Shown here piece after piece: positions 7,342 through 15,805 of a stretch of 38,104 bases of DNA. How positions within the stretch are numbered: position 1 is the first letter of the stretch; the number at the start of each line of letters is the position of its first letter. The translations under genes and the position numbers were made by a program. The notes beneath the pieces were generated by a model, which did no database searches, was not told where the DNA came from, and saw only the letters and a list, made by a program, of their open reading frames with translations. The DNA comes from Aquincola sp. (GTDB lineage Bacteria; Pseudomonadota; Gammaproteobacteria; Burkholderiales; Burkholderiaceae_C): positions 1 to 38,104 of the forward strand of contig JAOUIM010000003.1 of assembly GCA_029884035.1 (NCBI GenBank). Direction: 5' to 3'.

Positions 7342-8763
7342 ATGAATGCCGTTCTCTCCCCCTCCTCGCCCCATCGCAGCACCAAGGACTGGCAGGCTGC
7401 CGACGCGGCGCATTTCCTCCATCCGTTCACCGACTTCAAGTCGCTCGCGAAGAAGGGTTCGCGCGTCATCGAGCGCGCCGACAACATCTACCTCTGGGAC
7501 ACCGAGGGAAAGAAGATCCTCGATGCGATGAGCGGCCTGTGGTGCGTCAACGTCGGCTACGGCCAGCGCGCGCTCATCGACGCGGCCACCCGCCAGCTCG
7601 AGACGCTGCCGTTCTACAACGCGTTCTTCCAGACCGCGACGCCGCCGGCGATCGAGCTGGCCGAACTGCTCGCCGAGGTCAGCCCGCCGCAGTTCCAGCA
7701 CGTGTTCTTCTCAGGGTCGGGATCGGAAGGCAACGACACGATCGTGCGCATGGTCCGGCGCTACTGGGATGTCCTGGGCCAGCCGAAGCGCCAAACGCTC
7801 ATCAGCCGTTGGAACGCGTACCACGGCTCGACGATGGCCGGCGCGTCGCTGGGCGGCATGAGCGGCATGCACGCGCAAGGCGGCCTGCCGATCCCCGGCA
7901 TCGTGCACATCGACCAGCCGTACTGGTTCGAAAACGGTGCGGACATGACACGCGAGGCGTTCGGCATCGCCTGCGCGCGCCAACTCGAAGCCAAGATCCT
8001 CGAGATCGGCGCCGACACCGTTGCGGCATTCATCGGCGAACCGATCCAGGGTGCCGGCGGCGTGATCGTGCCCCCCGCGACCTACTGGCCGGAGATCCAG
8101 CGCATCTGCGACCAGTACGGCATCCTGCTCGTCAGCGACGAGGTCATCACCGGCTTCGGCCGTACCGGGCGCTGGTTCGGCTGCGAGACGATGGGCACCC
8201 GGCCCGACCTGATGACCTTCGCCAAGGGGGTGACCAGCGGCTACATCCCGCTCGGCGGCGTGATGGTCGGCGAGCGCGTCGCGCAGGTGCTGATCGAGCA
8301 GGGCGGCGAGTTCAACCACGGATATACCTACTCTGGCCATCCGGTGGCCTGCGCGGTGGCGTTGGCCAACATCCGCCTGATCCGCGAGCAGGGGCTGGTC
8401 GAGCGCGTGCGCGACGACGTCGGCCCCTACCTGGCGCAGGCTTACGCGCAACTGGCCGACCACCCGCTCGTCGGCGAGGCCCAGACGTGCGGCCTGATGG
8501 CCGCGCTGCTGCTGGTCCAGGACAAGTCCGGCCGCGGCGGCCGCGGCACACCCTTCCCGTCCGAACTCGAGGTCGGCATGGTCTGCCGCGCTCACTGCTT
8601 CGGCAACGGACTGATCATGCGCGCCGTCGGCGACCGCATGATCATCGCGCCGCCGCTGGTCATCACGCGCTCACAGATCGACGAGATGGTGGCGCTGATT
8701 CGGCGTTGCCTGGACCTGACGCTTGCCGATGTACGAGCCCGCGGCTGGGATCGACCCCAATGA
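7342..8763 (+). CDS. spuC: Putrescine:pyruvate aminotransferase (SpuC type)
   Basis: A class III PLP aminotransferase of 473 residues, closest in pattern to SpuC and related polyamine:pyruvate aminotransferases: DAAHFLHPFTDFKSL near residues 23-37, GLWCVNVGYGQ, FFSGSGSEGNDT, RWNAYHGSTMAGASLGGM, SDEVITGFGRTG, and Schiff-base Lys295 in TFAKGVTSGYIPLGG. It would convert putrescine to 4-aminobutyraldehyde directly, giving a route parallel to PuuA-PuuB. AAGGA at 7330-7334 sits 7 nt before the ATG. The upstream frame extension to 7297 overlaps puuA and is not family-like. It is the last gene before the potF leader. Cadaverine or spermidine cannot be excluded as substrates. Confidence 0.83.
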   Translation: MNAVLSPSSPHRSTKDWQAADAAHFLHPFTDFKSLAKKGSRVIERADNIYLWDTEGKKILDAMSGLWCVNVGYGQRALIDAATRQLETLPFYNAFFQTATPPAIELAELLAEVSPPQFQHVFFSGSGSEGNDTIVRMVRRYWDVLGQPKRQTLISRWNAYHGSTMAGASLGGMSGMHAQGGLPIPGIVHIDQPYWFENGADMTREAFGIACARQLEAKILEIGADTVAAFIGEPIQGAGGVIVPPATYWPEIQRICDQYGILLVSDEVITGFGRTGRWFGCETMGTRPDLMTFAKGVTSGYIPLGGVMVGERVAQVLIEQGGEFNHGYTYSGHPVACAVALANIRLIREQGLVERVRDDVGPYLAQAYAQLADHPLVGEAQTCGLMAALLLVQDKSGRGGRGTPFPSELEVGMVCRAHCFGNGLIMRAVGDRMIIAPPLVITRSQIDEMVALIRRCLDLTLADVRARGWDRPQ

Positions 8764-8780
8764 CCGCGTGTCGTCCGCCA

Positions 8781-8793
8781 CCTAGACTGCCCC
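8781..8793 (+). promoter_or_regulatory. Candidate -10 box before potF
   Basis: CCTAGACTGCCCC here matches CCTAGACTCCCC at 2459-2470 except for one base and a terminal C. It lies in the 73-bp gap before potF, 43-55 nt from the ATG. It may mark a second promoter for the transporter genes. No good -35 is visible, so the call rests on recurrence and position. Confidence 0.3.
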
Positions 8794-8836
8794 GTTGACC
8801 GCTCACCCTTTCCACACCCCCGGAGGTTTCTGCATC

Positions 8837-9952
8837 ATGGCCAAACCGCTCTCCTCGCTGATCATGGCTGCCAGCGCCATCGCCTTCGCGCTGGCGTCAG
8901 GCGGCCTGCACGCCCAGGAAGAAGAAAAGGTCCTCAACATCTACAACTGGTCGGACTACATCGGCGACGACGTCATCAAGAAGTTCGAGGCCGAGACAGG
9001 CATCAAGGTCCGGTACGACGTGTTCGACAACAACGAGATCCTTCACGCCAAGCTCGTCGCCGGCAAGACGGGTTACGACCTCATCGTGCCGTCCTCGAAC
9101 TGGGCCAAGCTGCAGATCGACGGCGGCCTGCTGCGCAGGCTCGACAAGGCGCAGATCCCGAACCTCAAGAACGTCGACCCCGCGATCAACGCCCAGCTGG
9201 CGACGATGGACCCGGGCAACAACTACCTGGTCAACTGGCTGTGGGGCTTCACCACCGTGGGCATCAACGTCGACAAGGTCAAGGCCGCGCTCGGCAGCAC
9301 GCCGATGCCCGACAACGCGTGGGACCTCGTCTTCAAGCCCGAGTACATCAGCAAGATGAAGGGCTGCGGCGTTTCCTTCCTCGACTCCGCGACCGAGGTG
9401 GTGCCTGCGGCATTGCACTACCTGGGCAAACCGTCGTTCTCCAAGAACCCGGGCGACTACACCGCGGCAGCCAACCTGCTCAAGACCGTGCGCCCCCATG
9501 TGACGCTGTTCAGCGCCTCGGGCTACATCAACGATATGGCCAACGGCTCGATTTGCCTGGCGCTCGGCTGGTCGGGCGACATCAACATTGCGCGTCAGCG
9601 CGCGATCGATGGCAAGACCGGCAACAACATCGAGGCCCTGATCCCCAAGACGGGTGGGCTGCTGTTCTTCGACACGATGGCAATCCCCGCGGATGCGGCG
9701 CGCCCGGGCAATGCGCAGAAGTTCATCAACTTCATCCTGCGACCCGAAATCGAGGCGGCCAACACCAACAAGGTCTTCTATCCGAACCCGGTCCCGGAGT
9801 CGAAGAAGTTCATCCGCGCCGATGTGGCCAACAACCCGACGGTGTTCTTGCCTCCCGCGGAACTGGCCAAGATGTTGCCGCCAGACTCGCTGAACAATGA
9901 CCTGCGCCGCCTGATGACGCGCACCTACACCTCGTTCAAGACAGGATTGTGA
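8837..9952 (+). CDS. potF: Putrescine/spermidine ABC transporter periplasmic binding protein
   Basis: The periplasmic receptor of the uptake system. The 371-residue product has a Sec signal peptide (residues 1-26, AFALASGGLHA, with cleavage near HAQ). Its mature N-terminus VLNIYNWSDYIGDDVIKKFE is the hallmark of PotD/PotF proteins, in which the Trp and Asp help line the polyamine pocket. Further typical segments are DVFDNNE near 72, DLIVPSSNWAKLQIDGGLLRRLD near 93-115 and LGWSGDI near 240. GGAGG at 8822-8826 fixes the start. Its stop overlaps the potG start by one base (TGATG). The next three genes supply the ATPase and both permeases. PotF (putrescine) is preferred over PotD because of the G-H-I order and the Puu context. 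Confidence 0.9.
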   Translation: MAKPLSSLIMAASAIAFALASGGLHAQEEEKVLNIYNWSDYIGDDVIKKFEAETGIKVRYDVFDNNEILHAKLVAGKTGYDLIVPSSNWAKLQIDGGLLRRLDKAQIPNLKNVDPAINAQLATMDPGNNYLVNWLWGFTTVGINVDKVKAALGSTPMPDNAWDLVFKPEYISKMKGCGVSFLDSATEVVPAALHYLGKPSFSKNPGDYTAAANLLKTVRPHVTLFSASGYINDMANGSICLALGWSGDINIARQRAIDGKTGNNIEALIPKTGGLLFFDTMAIPADAARPGNAQKFINFILRPEIEAANTNKVFYPNPVPESKKFIRADVANNPTVFLPPAELAKMLPPDSLNNDLRRLMTRTYTSFKTGL

Positions 9953-11052
9953 TGGGGCCACCGGCGGCCGACGCCTTCCTGCGCATCGAAGGGCTGACCA
10001 AGGAGTTCGACGGCTACAAGGCCGTCAACAACGTCAGCCTCGACATCGCCAAGGGAGAGATTTTCGCCCTGCTCGGCTCGTCGGGCTGCGGCAAGAGCAC
10101 GCTGCTGCGCATGCTCGCCGGTTTCGAGGAGCCGACGGCGGGCCGCATCGTGCTTGACGGGCAGGACCTCGCCCACGTGCCGCCGTACAAGGTGCCGATC
10201 AACATGATGTTCCAGAGCTACGCGTTGTTCCCGCACCTCACGGTCTGGGACAACATCGCGTTCGGGCTCAAGCGCGAAGGCATGCCGGCTGCGGGCATCG
10301 AGGAACGGGTCGAGGCGATGCTCAAGCTGGTGCAGCTCACGAAGTTCGCCAAGCGCAAACCGCACCAGCTCTCCGGTGGCCAGCAGCAGCGCGTCGCGCT
10401 CGCGCGCAGCCTGGCCAAGCGGCCGCAATTGCTGCTGCTCGACGAGCCGCTCGGCGCGCTTGACAAGAAGCTGCGTGAGGAAACCCAGATCGAGCTGGTG
10501 AACATCATCGAGCAGGTCGGCGTGACCTGCGTGATGGTCACGCACGACCAGGAGGAGGCCATGACGATGGCCTCGCGCATCGCGGTCATGAGCGAGGGCC
10601 GTTTCCTCCAGGTCGGCGCGCCCTCGGACATCTACGAGACGCCCGCGACGCGCTTCGTCGCCGACTTCATCGGCAACGTGAACCTGATGGATGGCACGCT
10701 CGACGTCGACGCCGAGGCGCACTGCGAGATCGGCTGCGCGGACGTGCGGCACTACGTCGGCCACGGCATCACCGGCACCCGGGGCATGCCCGTCACCGTG
10801 GCCCTGCGGCCCGAGAAGATCCAGCTCACGCGCGCGGCGCCCAAGGACACGGGCTTCAACGCGGTACGCGGCACGATCCGCGAGATGTCCTACTTCGGCA
10901 GCTTCACCGTGTACCAATTGGTGCTGGCCAGCGGCGCCAAGCTCAAGGTCAGTCAGGCCAATATCGAACGATTGCGCGAGAACCCGCTGACCTGGGGCGA
11001 CGAGGTCTGGGCCCACTGGGATGCCTGGTCGCAGGTGGTGCTGACGCAATGA
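9952..11052 (+). CDS. potG: Polyamine ABC transporter ATPase
   Basis: The energising subunit of 366 residues. The nucleotide-binding domain has Walker A GSSGCGKST near residues 38-46, signature LSGGQQQRVALARSL near 141-155, Walker B LLLLDEPLGALD near 163-174, and the switch His in VTHDQEEAMTM near 195. A C-terminal TOBE-like regulatory domain (about 275-366, VALRPEKIQLT) is typical of PotA/PotG. The ATG at 9952 shares one base with the potF stop and has AGGA at 9943-9946; an in-frame GTG at 9949 is an alternative. The 3' end overlaps potH by 4 bp (ATGA). Confidence 0.9.
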   Translation: MGPPAADAFLRIEGLTKEFDGYKAVNNVSLDIAKGEIFALLGSSGCGKSTLLRMLAGFEEPTAGRIVLDGQDLAHVPPYKVPINMMFQSYALFPHLTVWDNIAFGLKREGMPAAGIEERVEAMLKLVQLTKFAKRKPHQLSGGQQQRVALARSLAKRPQLLLLDEPLGALDKKLREETQIELVNIIEQVGVTCVMVTHDQEEAMTMASRIAVMSEGRFLQVGAPSDIYETPATRFVADFIGNVNLMDGTLDVDAEAHCEIGCADVRHYVGHGITGTRGMPVTVALRPEKIQLTRAAPKDTGFNAVRGTIREMSYFGSFTVYQLVLASGAKLKVSQANIERLRENPLTWGDEVWAHWDAWSQVVLTQ

Positions 11053-11978
11053 ACCTGGCCAGCCGCTTCGCCTCGGTATTGCGCGGTCGCACGGCGGTGA
11101 TCGGAGCGCCCTACCTGTGGCTGCTCGTCTTCTTCCTCCTGCCCTTCCTGATTCTCGTCAAGTACAGCGTCGCCGAAATGGAGGCCGTGCAGCCCAAGGA
11201 TCTCATCCAGTTCAAGGACGGGTTGCTCCAGCTCACGATCAAGCTGTCGAACTACGTCTTCATCACGCAGGACGAGCTGTACTACAAGACCTATCTCTCG
11301 AGCCTGAAGTACGCGGGCGCGACGACCTTCTTCTGCCTGCTGATCGGCTATCCCTTCGCCTACTTCATGGCGCGCGCCAAGGCGACGATCCAGCCGGCGC
11401 TGCTGATGCTCGTGATGCTGCCGTTCTGGACCTCGTTCCTGCTGCGCGTCTACGCATGGAAGGGGCTGCTGTCGAACGACGGTTGGGTGGCCGACCTGAT
11501 CATCGGCGCCGGCCTCGACCAGGTGCTTGCCGCGCTCGGCATCATCAGCACGCCCGGCAAGCTGATGAACACGCCGTTCTCGCTCGTGCTCGGCATGACC
11601 TACACCTACCTGCCTTTCATGATCCTGCCGCTGTACGGCAACCTGTCGAAGATGGATCTGCGCCTGCTCGAAGCCGCGCTGGACCTGGGCGCGACGCCGT
11701 GGACTGCGTTCTGGACCATCACGGTGCCGCTTTCAAAGGCAGGGATCATTGCCGGCTCGATGCTGGTGTTCATCCCCTGCGTCGGCGAGTTCGTGATCCC
11801 GGAGCTGCTTGGTGGACCCGAGACGCTAATGACAGGCCGCGTCATGTGGGACGAGTTCTTCTCGAATAACGACTGGCCGCTCGCGTCGACGCTGGCAGTG
11901 GTGATGATCCTGCTCATCATCGTGCCGCTGGCACTGTTCAACAAGTACCAGGCCGAGGCGCAGGAGCGGCGCACATGA
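11049..11978 (+). CDS. potH: Polyamine ABC transporter permease, first subunit
   Basis: An inner-membrane permease of 309 residues. A first hydrophobic helix at about 17-37 (LWLLVFFLLPFLILV) is followed by a periplasmic loop and five more segments; the binding-protein-dependent transport (EAA) loop is LLEAALDLGATPWTAFWTI near 207-225. The long loop between helices 1 and 2 and the overall length match PotH/PotB. It begins inside the potG stop (ATGA) and ends inside the potI start (ATGA), so production of all four transporter subunits is translationally coupled. Confidence 0.9.
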   Translation: MNLASRFASVLRGRTAVIGAPYLWLLVFFLLPFLILVKYSVAEMEAVQPKDLIQFKDGLLQLTIKLSNYVFITQDELYYKTYLSSLKYAGATTFFCLLIGYPFAYFMARAKATIQPALLMLVMLPFWTSFLLRVYAWKGLLSNDGWVADLIIGAGLDQVLAALGIISTPGKLMNTPFSLVLGMTYTYLPFMILPLYGNLSKMDLRLLEAALDLGATPWTAFWTITVPLSKAGIIAGSMLVFIPCVGEFVIPELLGGPETLMTGRVMWDEFFSNNDWPLASTLAVVMILLIIVPLALFNKYQAEAQERRT

Positions 11979-12859
11979 GTGCCGCCATGCTCAACCGGTG
12001 GTTCGGCCGCGGCTGGCTCTCGGCGGGCTACGCCTTCCTGTACCTGCCGATCGTCGCGCTGGTCCTGTACTCGTTCAACGATTCGCCGATCCCCAACGTG
12101 TGGCGCGGCTTCACGCTGAAGTGGTACGTCGCGCTGGCCAACGACAACGAGATGCTCTCGGGCTTCTGGTTGAGCCTGAAGATCGCCTTCTTCACCGCGT
12201 GCGGATCGGTGGTGCTGGGCACGCTGGCCGCCTTCGCACTGGTCAAGTACAAGCGCTTTACCGGTCGAACATTGTTCGCCGGCATGGTCAACGCGCCGCT
12301 CGTGATGCCCGAGGTGGTCGTGGGCCTGTCGCTGCTGCTGATGCTGGTGAGCGTGCAGCGCGCGATCGGCTTTCCCGAGCGCGGCATGATGACGATATGG
12401 TTCGGCCACCTGCTGCTGGGCGTGGCCTACGCCACCGTCGTGATCCAGGCACGCCTTCACGACCTGAACCCGCAACTCGAAGAGGCTGCGCAGGATCTGG
12501 GTGCCCGCCCGCACCAGGTGTTCTGGCTGGTGACGCTACCCATGATCGCCCAGTCGCTCGCCTCGGCCTGGTTGCTCACTTTCACGCTCTCGCTCGACGA
12601 CGTGGTGCTCTCGGCCTTCCTGTCCGGGCCCGGCGCGACGACGATGCCGCTGGTCATCTTCTCGCGTGCGCGCCTCGGCCTGAACCCGAGCGTCAATGCC
12701 GTGGCAACGCTGATCGTCTTCGTCGTCGCCGGCGGTAGCGTCGCGGCGAGCTACCTCATCGCCCGCACCGAACGACGCCGCCAGCAGGAAATGGCCGCCG
12801 CGTTCCGCACCCCTTCCCCCGACCCCTCACCCCACGCCAAAGAGGAATCAACGACATGA
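11975..12859 (+). CDS. potI: Polyamine ABC transporter permease, second subunit
   Basis: The second inner-membrane permease of 294 residues with about six transmembrane helices, the first near 17-35 (YAFLYLPIVALVLYSF), and the EAA loop EEAAQDLGARPHQVFWLVT near 169-187. FTLSLDDVVLSAFLSGPG near 203-220 is characteristic of PotC/PotI. Its C-terminal tail (about 270-294) is polar and Pro/Ser-rich, encoded by a C-run tract that forms a G-quadruplex motif on the opposite strand. The stop overlaps the start of the outer-membrane protein gene by 4 bp, an unusual addition to a pot operon. Confidence 0.9.
   Translation: MSAAMLNRWFGRGWLSAGYAFLYLPIVALVLYSFNDSPIPNVWRGFTLKWYVALANDNEMLSGFWLSLKIAFFTACGSVVLGTLAAFALVKYKRFTGRTLFAGMVNAPLVMPEVVVGLSLLLMLVSVQRAIGFPERGMMTIWFGHLLLGVAYATVVIQARLHDLNPQLEEAAQDLGARPHQVFWLVTLPMIAQSLASAWLLTFTLSLDDVVLSAFLSGPGATTMPLVIFSRARLGLNPSVNAVATLIVFVVAGGSVAASYLIARTERRRQQEMAAAFRTPSPDPSPHAKEESTT
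12810..12833 (-). other. G-quadruplex motif in the template strand at the end of potI
   Basis: The + strand carries C4-TT-C5-GA-C4-TCA-C4, so the - strand has four G-runs of 4-5 bases with loops of 3, 2 and 2 bases, a canonical intramolecular G4 pattern. It lies 23-46 nt before the start of the outer-membrane protein gene. In the transcript the tract is C-rich, so any quadruplex would form in the template DNA behind or ahead of RNA polymerase. Confidence 0.6.
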
Positions 12860-14277
12860 ACAAGACCCTTGCCCTCACCGCTCTGGCTGCGGCGCTGGCC
12901 TGTGCATTTCCGGCGCAGGCGCAAAGCAATGCCGAGGTGCTCAACGAGTTGAAGGCGCTGCGCGACCGTGTCGCCGACCTCGAGCGCAAGCTGCAGGCTG
13001 CCGAGGCAGCCAAGCCCAAGGACGGCCAGTGGGGCATGACGCCCGAGCAGGCGAAGGAACTCAGCCGCGTCACCGTCAAGGCCGAAGCCACTGAGGACAA
13101 CCTCGAGGCGTGGGGCATGAAGGGCCTGACGATCTCTGGCTACATGGATGCTGCCTACATCTGGAACCAGCGGCAGAAGCGTGCCGGCTTCCAGTTCCTC
13201 AACAGCCAGGCCGGCGGCTATTTCTACGACACGTCGTACATCGGCGCCGCGTCGATCGACTTCACGAAGGAGACCGACAGCGGCACCCGGTTCAAGCTCA
13301 CCTTGAGCCCGAACCGGGCATCCGGCTCTGTAGCGGAACCGGACAGCCGCAGCATCGTCCAGGAGGCGTCGATGTCGGTGCCGCTGACCGATCTGCAGAC
13401 GCGCCTGATCGTCGGCCAAGTGCCCGACTGGTCCGGCTACGAATACCAGCAGCCGACGCTCAACCCCCTGATCACCCACAACCTGCTGTTCGATTTCACG
13501 CTGCCCACCACGTACACCGGCGCCGGAATCGACTACACGAGTGGTAAATGGTGGTTGCGCGGCATGATCGCCAACGTCAACGGCAACATCCTCAACCAGG
13601 GCGAGCGTGCGCCTGTGGTCGTCTACCGGGTCGACTACTCGAAGGGCGAGTTCAACGGATTCGGCTTCGCGGGCCTGCACGGAAAGACGACCAACTTCAA
13701 CCTGTGCGCAAATCTCGCGTGCGACTCGTTCGAGAAGACGATGACGCATATGCTCGAGGTCGACGGTTACTTCATCCGCGGCGACTGGACGCTGCAAGGT
13801 CAGGCGTCCTGGGGCCGTCAGAAGCAGGCGGCCATCACACCAGATGCCAACGGCAACTTCCCCGACGCCAAGTGGACCGGGGTATCGGGCCTTGCCGGCT
13901 ACAACGTCACGCCGCGGCTGCAGGTGCTTGCGCGCGCCGACTACATCCGCAACAAGACCGCGGGAGGCGGCCTGTTCGGCTACACCGGCTACTGGGACGT
14001 GTTCGGCATCGACGGCGGTTATGGCGACTACCGCAACGGCATCGGGCCCGACCCAACACTGGGCTGCGATGTCGATCCCACGGCGGCAGGTTGCGACAAG
14101 GGCGCCAACCGCTATGCGCTGTCGTTTGGCTTGAAGTACGCCTACGACCTGAACACGACCTTCAAACTCGAGTACCGCCGCGACGGCGCCAACGTTCCGG
14201 TGTTCTTCGACGTGAAGTCCGGCGCCTACAAGAAGAGCAACGACCTCTTCGGCGCTTCGGTCGTGGTGTCGTTCTGA
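12856..14277 (+). CDS. Outer-membrane beta-barrel protein, DUF3138-like porin
   Basis: A 473-residue exported protein with a clear signal peptide (residues 1-22, ending FPAQA). A coiled-coil region follows (about 27-55, heptads in LNELKALRDRVADLERKL), and then alternating aromatic/polar strands that end in the Phe-terminated SVVVSF typical of outer-membrane barrels (BAM signal). LTISGYMDAAYIWN near 91-104 starts the barrel. I recognise the pattern of DUF3138 proteins, which lack an assigned function. Its start overlaps potI (ATGA), so it is coupled to the transporter and is a good candidate for an outer-membrane polyamine channel; that role is inferred from position only. Two Cys pairs (near 282/287 and 402/410) could form loop disulfides. 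Confidence 0.8.
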   Translation: MNKTLALTALAAALACAFPAQAQSNAEVLNELKALRDRVADLERKLQAAEAAKPKDGQWGMTPEQAKELSRVTVKAEATEDNLEAWGMKGLTISGYMDAAYIWNQRQKRAGFQFLNSQAGGYFYDTSYIGAASIDFTKETDSGTRFKLTLSPNRASGSVAEPDSRSIVQEASMSVPLTDLQTRLIVGQVPDWSGYEYQQPTLNPLITHNLLFDFTLPTTYTGAGIDYTSGKWWLRGMIANVNGNILNQGERAPVVVYRVDYSKGEFNGFGFAGLHGKTTNFNLCANLACDSFEKTMTHMLEVDGYFIRGDWTLQGQASWGRQKQAAITPDANGNFPDAKWTGVSGLAGYNVTPRLQVLARADYIRNKTAGGGLFGYTGYWDVFGIDGGYGDYRNGIGPDPTLGCDVDPTAAGCDKGANRYALSFGLKYAYDLNTTFKLEYRRDGANVPVFFDVKSGAYKKSNDLFGASVVVSF

Positions 14278-14291
14278 CCGCTGGAACGACG

Positions 14292-15785
14292 ATGGGCGCC
14301 ATCGACTGGTTCGCCCGGGCCCGTGAGGCCCAGTTCGACGGCCGCGCCGTGATCGACGGCGCGCGCCGCGATGCCGTGTCGGGCGAAACGTTCATCAAGG
14401 CCTCGCCGGTGGACGGCCGTACGCTGGGGCCCGTCGCACGCGGCCGCGAGGCCGACATCGACGCGGCCGTCAAGAGTGCCCGTGCGGCGTTTGCCGACGG
14501 CCGTTGGGCGAACAAGCCGCCCGCGGCGCGCAAGAAGGTGCTGCAGCGATTCGCCGAGAAGATCCTCGCCGCCCGGGACGAGCTCGCGCTGCTCGAGACG
14601 CTCGACATGGGCAAGCCGATCCAGTACGCGCTGTCGGTCGACGTGCCCTCCACGGCGCGCACGATCGGCTGGTACGGCGAAGCGATCGACAAGGTCTACG
14701 ACGAGATCGCGCCGACCGGCGCCAACGCCCTGGCGCTGATCACGCGCGAGCCGATGGGCGTGATCGGGGTCGTCGTGCCCTGGAACTACCCGATGATCAT
14801 GGCGGCGTGGAAGCTCGGTCCCGCACTGGCCACCGGCAACTCGGTGGTGTTGAAGCCGAGCGAGAAGTCGCCCTACACCGCGCTGCGGCTGGCCGATCTG
14901 GCCATCGAGGCCGGTCTGCCGCCGGGCGTGTTCAACGTCGTGCCCGGCTATGGCGGTGAGGCCGGCGAGGCCCTCGCACTGCACATGGACGTCGACGCGA
15001 TCGGCTTCACCGGCAGCACTCGCGTGGGCCGCAAGATGCTCGAGTACGCCGGCCGCAGCAACTTGAAGCGCGTCTACAACGAGCTCGGCGGCAAGAGCGC
15101 GTTCGTCGTCTTCGACGATTTCGCCAACGTCGAGCGCGCCGCCAAGACGGCCGCCGGCAGCATGTTCTTCAACCAGGGCGAAAGCTGCAATGCGCCGTCG
15201 CGCGTGCTGGTGCACGAACGCATCGCCGATCGCTTCGTCGAGATCGTCGCCGCCGAGGCGCCCAAGTACCGCGCCGCCGATCCGCTGGACAGCCGCACCG
15301 AGCTGGGCGCGCTCGTCGACGAGGGACAACTTAAGACCGTCATGGGCTACATCGAAGCCGGCAAGGCCGAGGGCGCACGCACGGTCACGGGCGGCACGCG
15401 CGCACGCGAGTCCAGCGGCGGGTTCTACGTCGAACCCACGGTGTTCGACCGCGTCGACAACGGCATGACGATCGCGCGCGAGGAGATCTTCGGCCCGGTG
15501 ATGAGCGTGATCCGCTTCAAGACCGAAGCCGAGGCGATCGCGCTGGCCAACGCGAGCAGCTACGGCCTGCAGGCCAGCGTGTGGAGCGACAACGTCAACC
15601 GCGCCCACCGCGTGGCGCGCGCCCTGCGCGCCGGCACCGTCCACGTCAACCAGTACGACGAGGACGACATCACCGTGCCCTTCGGCGGCTACAAGCAAAG
15701 CGGCAACGGCCGCGACAAGAGCCTGCACGCGATGGAAAAGTACACCGAGCTGAAAACAACCTGGCTGCGCATCGACCCAGCCTGA
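14292..15785 (+). CDS. puuC: Gamma-glutamyl-gamma-aminobutyraldehyde dehydrogenase
   Basis: An NAD(P)-dependent aldehyde dehydrogenase of 497 residues, the length of E. coli PuuC. It shows the active-site Glu264 (ELGGKS), catalytic Cys299 (NQGESC), the cofactor loop FTGSTRVGRKM near 239-249, VVPWNYPMIMAAWKLGPAL near 161-179, and the C-terminal PFGGYKQSGNGRDKS. It should oxidise the aldehyde produced by PuuB to gamma-glutamyl-GABA, and probably 4-aminobutyraldehyde from SpuC to GABA. The ATG at 14292 follows the outer-membrane gene by 14 bp; the longer open frame upstream overlaps that gene and is a shadow. Related hydroxypropionaldehyde or betaine aldehyde dehydrogenases look alike, so the neighbours decide. 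Confidence 0.87.
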   Translation: MGAIDWFARAREAQFDGRAVIDGARRDAVSGETFIKASPVDGRTLGPVARGREADIDAAVKSARAAFADGRWANKPPAARKKVLQRFAEKILAARDELALLETLDMGKPIQYALSVDVPSTARTIGWYGEAIDKVYDEIAPTGANALALITREPMGVIGVVVPWNYPMIMAAWKLGPALATGNSVVLKPSEKSPYTALRLADLAIEAGLPPGVFNVVPGYGGEAGEALALHMDVDAIGFTGSTRVGRKMLEYAGRSNLKRVYNELGGKSAFVVFDDFANVERAAKTAAGSMFFNQGESCNAPSRVLVHERIADRFVEIVAAEAPKYRAADPLDSRTELGALVDEGQLKTVMGYIEAGKAEGARTVTGGTRARESSGGFYVEPTVFDRVDNGMTIAREEIFGPVMSVIRFKTEAEAIALANASSYGLQASVWSDNVNRAHRVARALRAGTVHVNQYDEDDITVPFGGYKQSGNGRDKSLHAMEKYTELKTTWLRIDPA

Positions 15786-15805
15786 ACTGACGAAAGGAGT
15801 GGGCG

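Noticed and set aside
13548..14291. N-terminal 248-codon extension of the aldehyde dehydrogenase frame
   Set aside because: It overlaps the outer-membrane protein gene in another frame and the translated extension is Arg-rich shadow sequence; the family start is at 14292.
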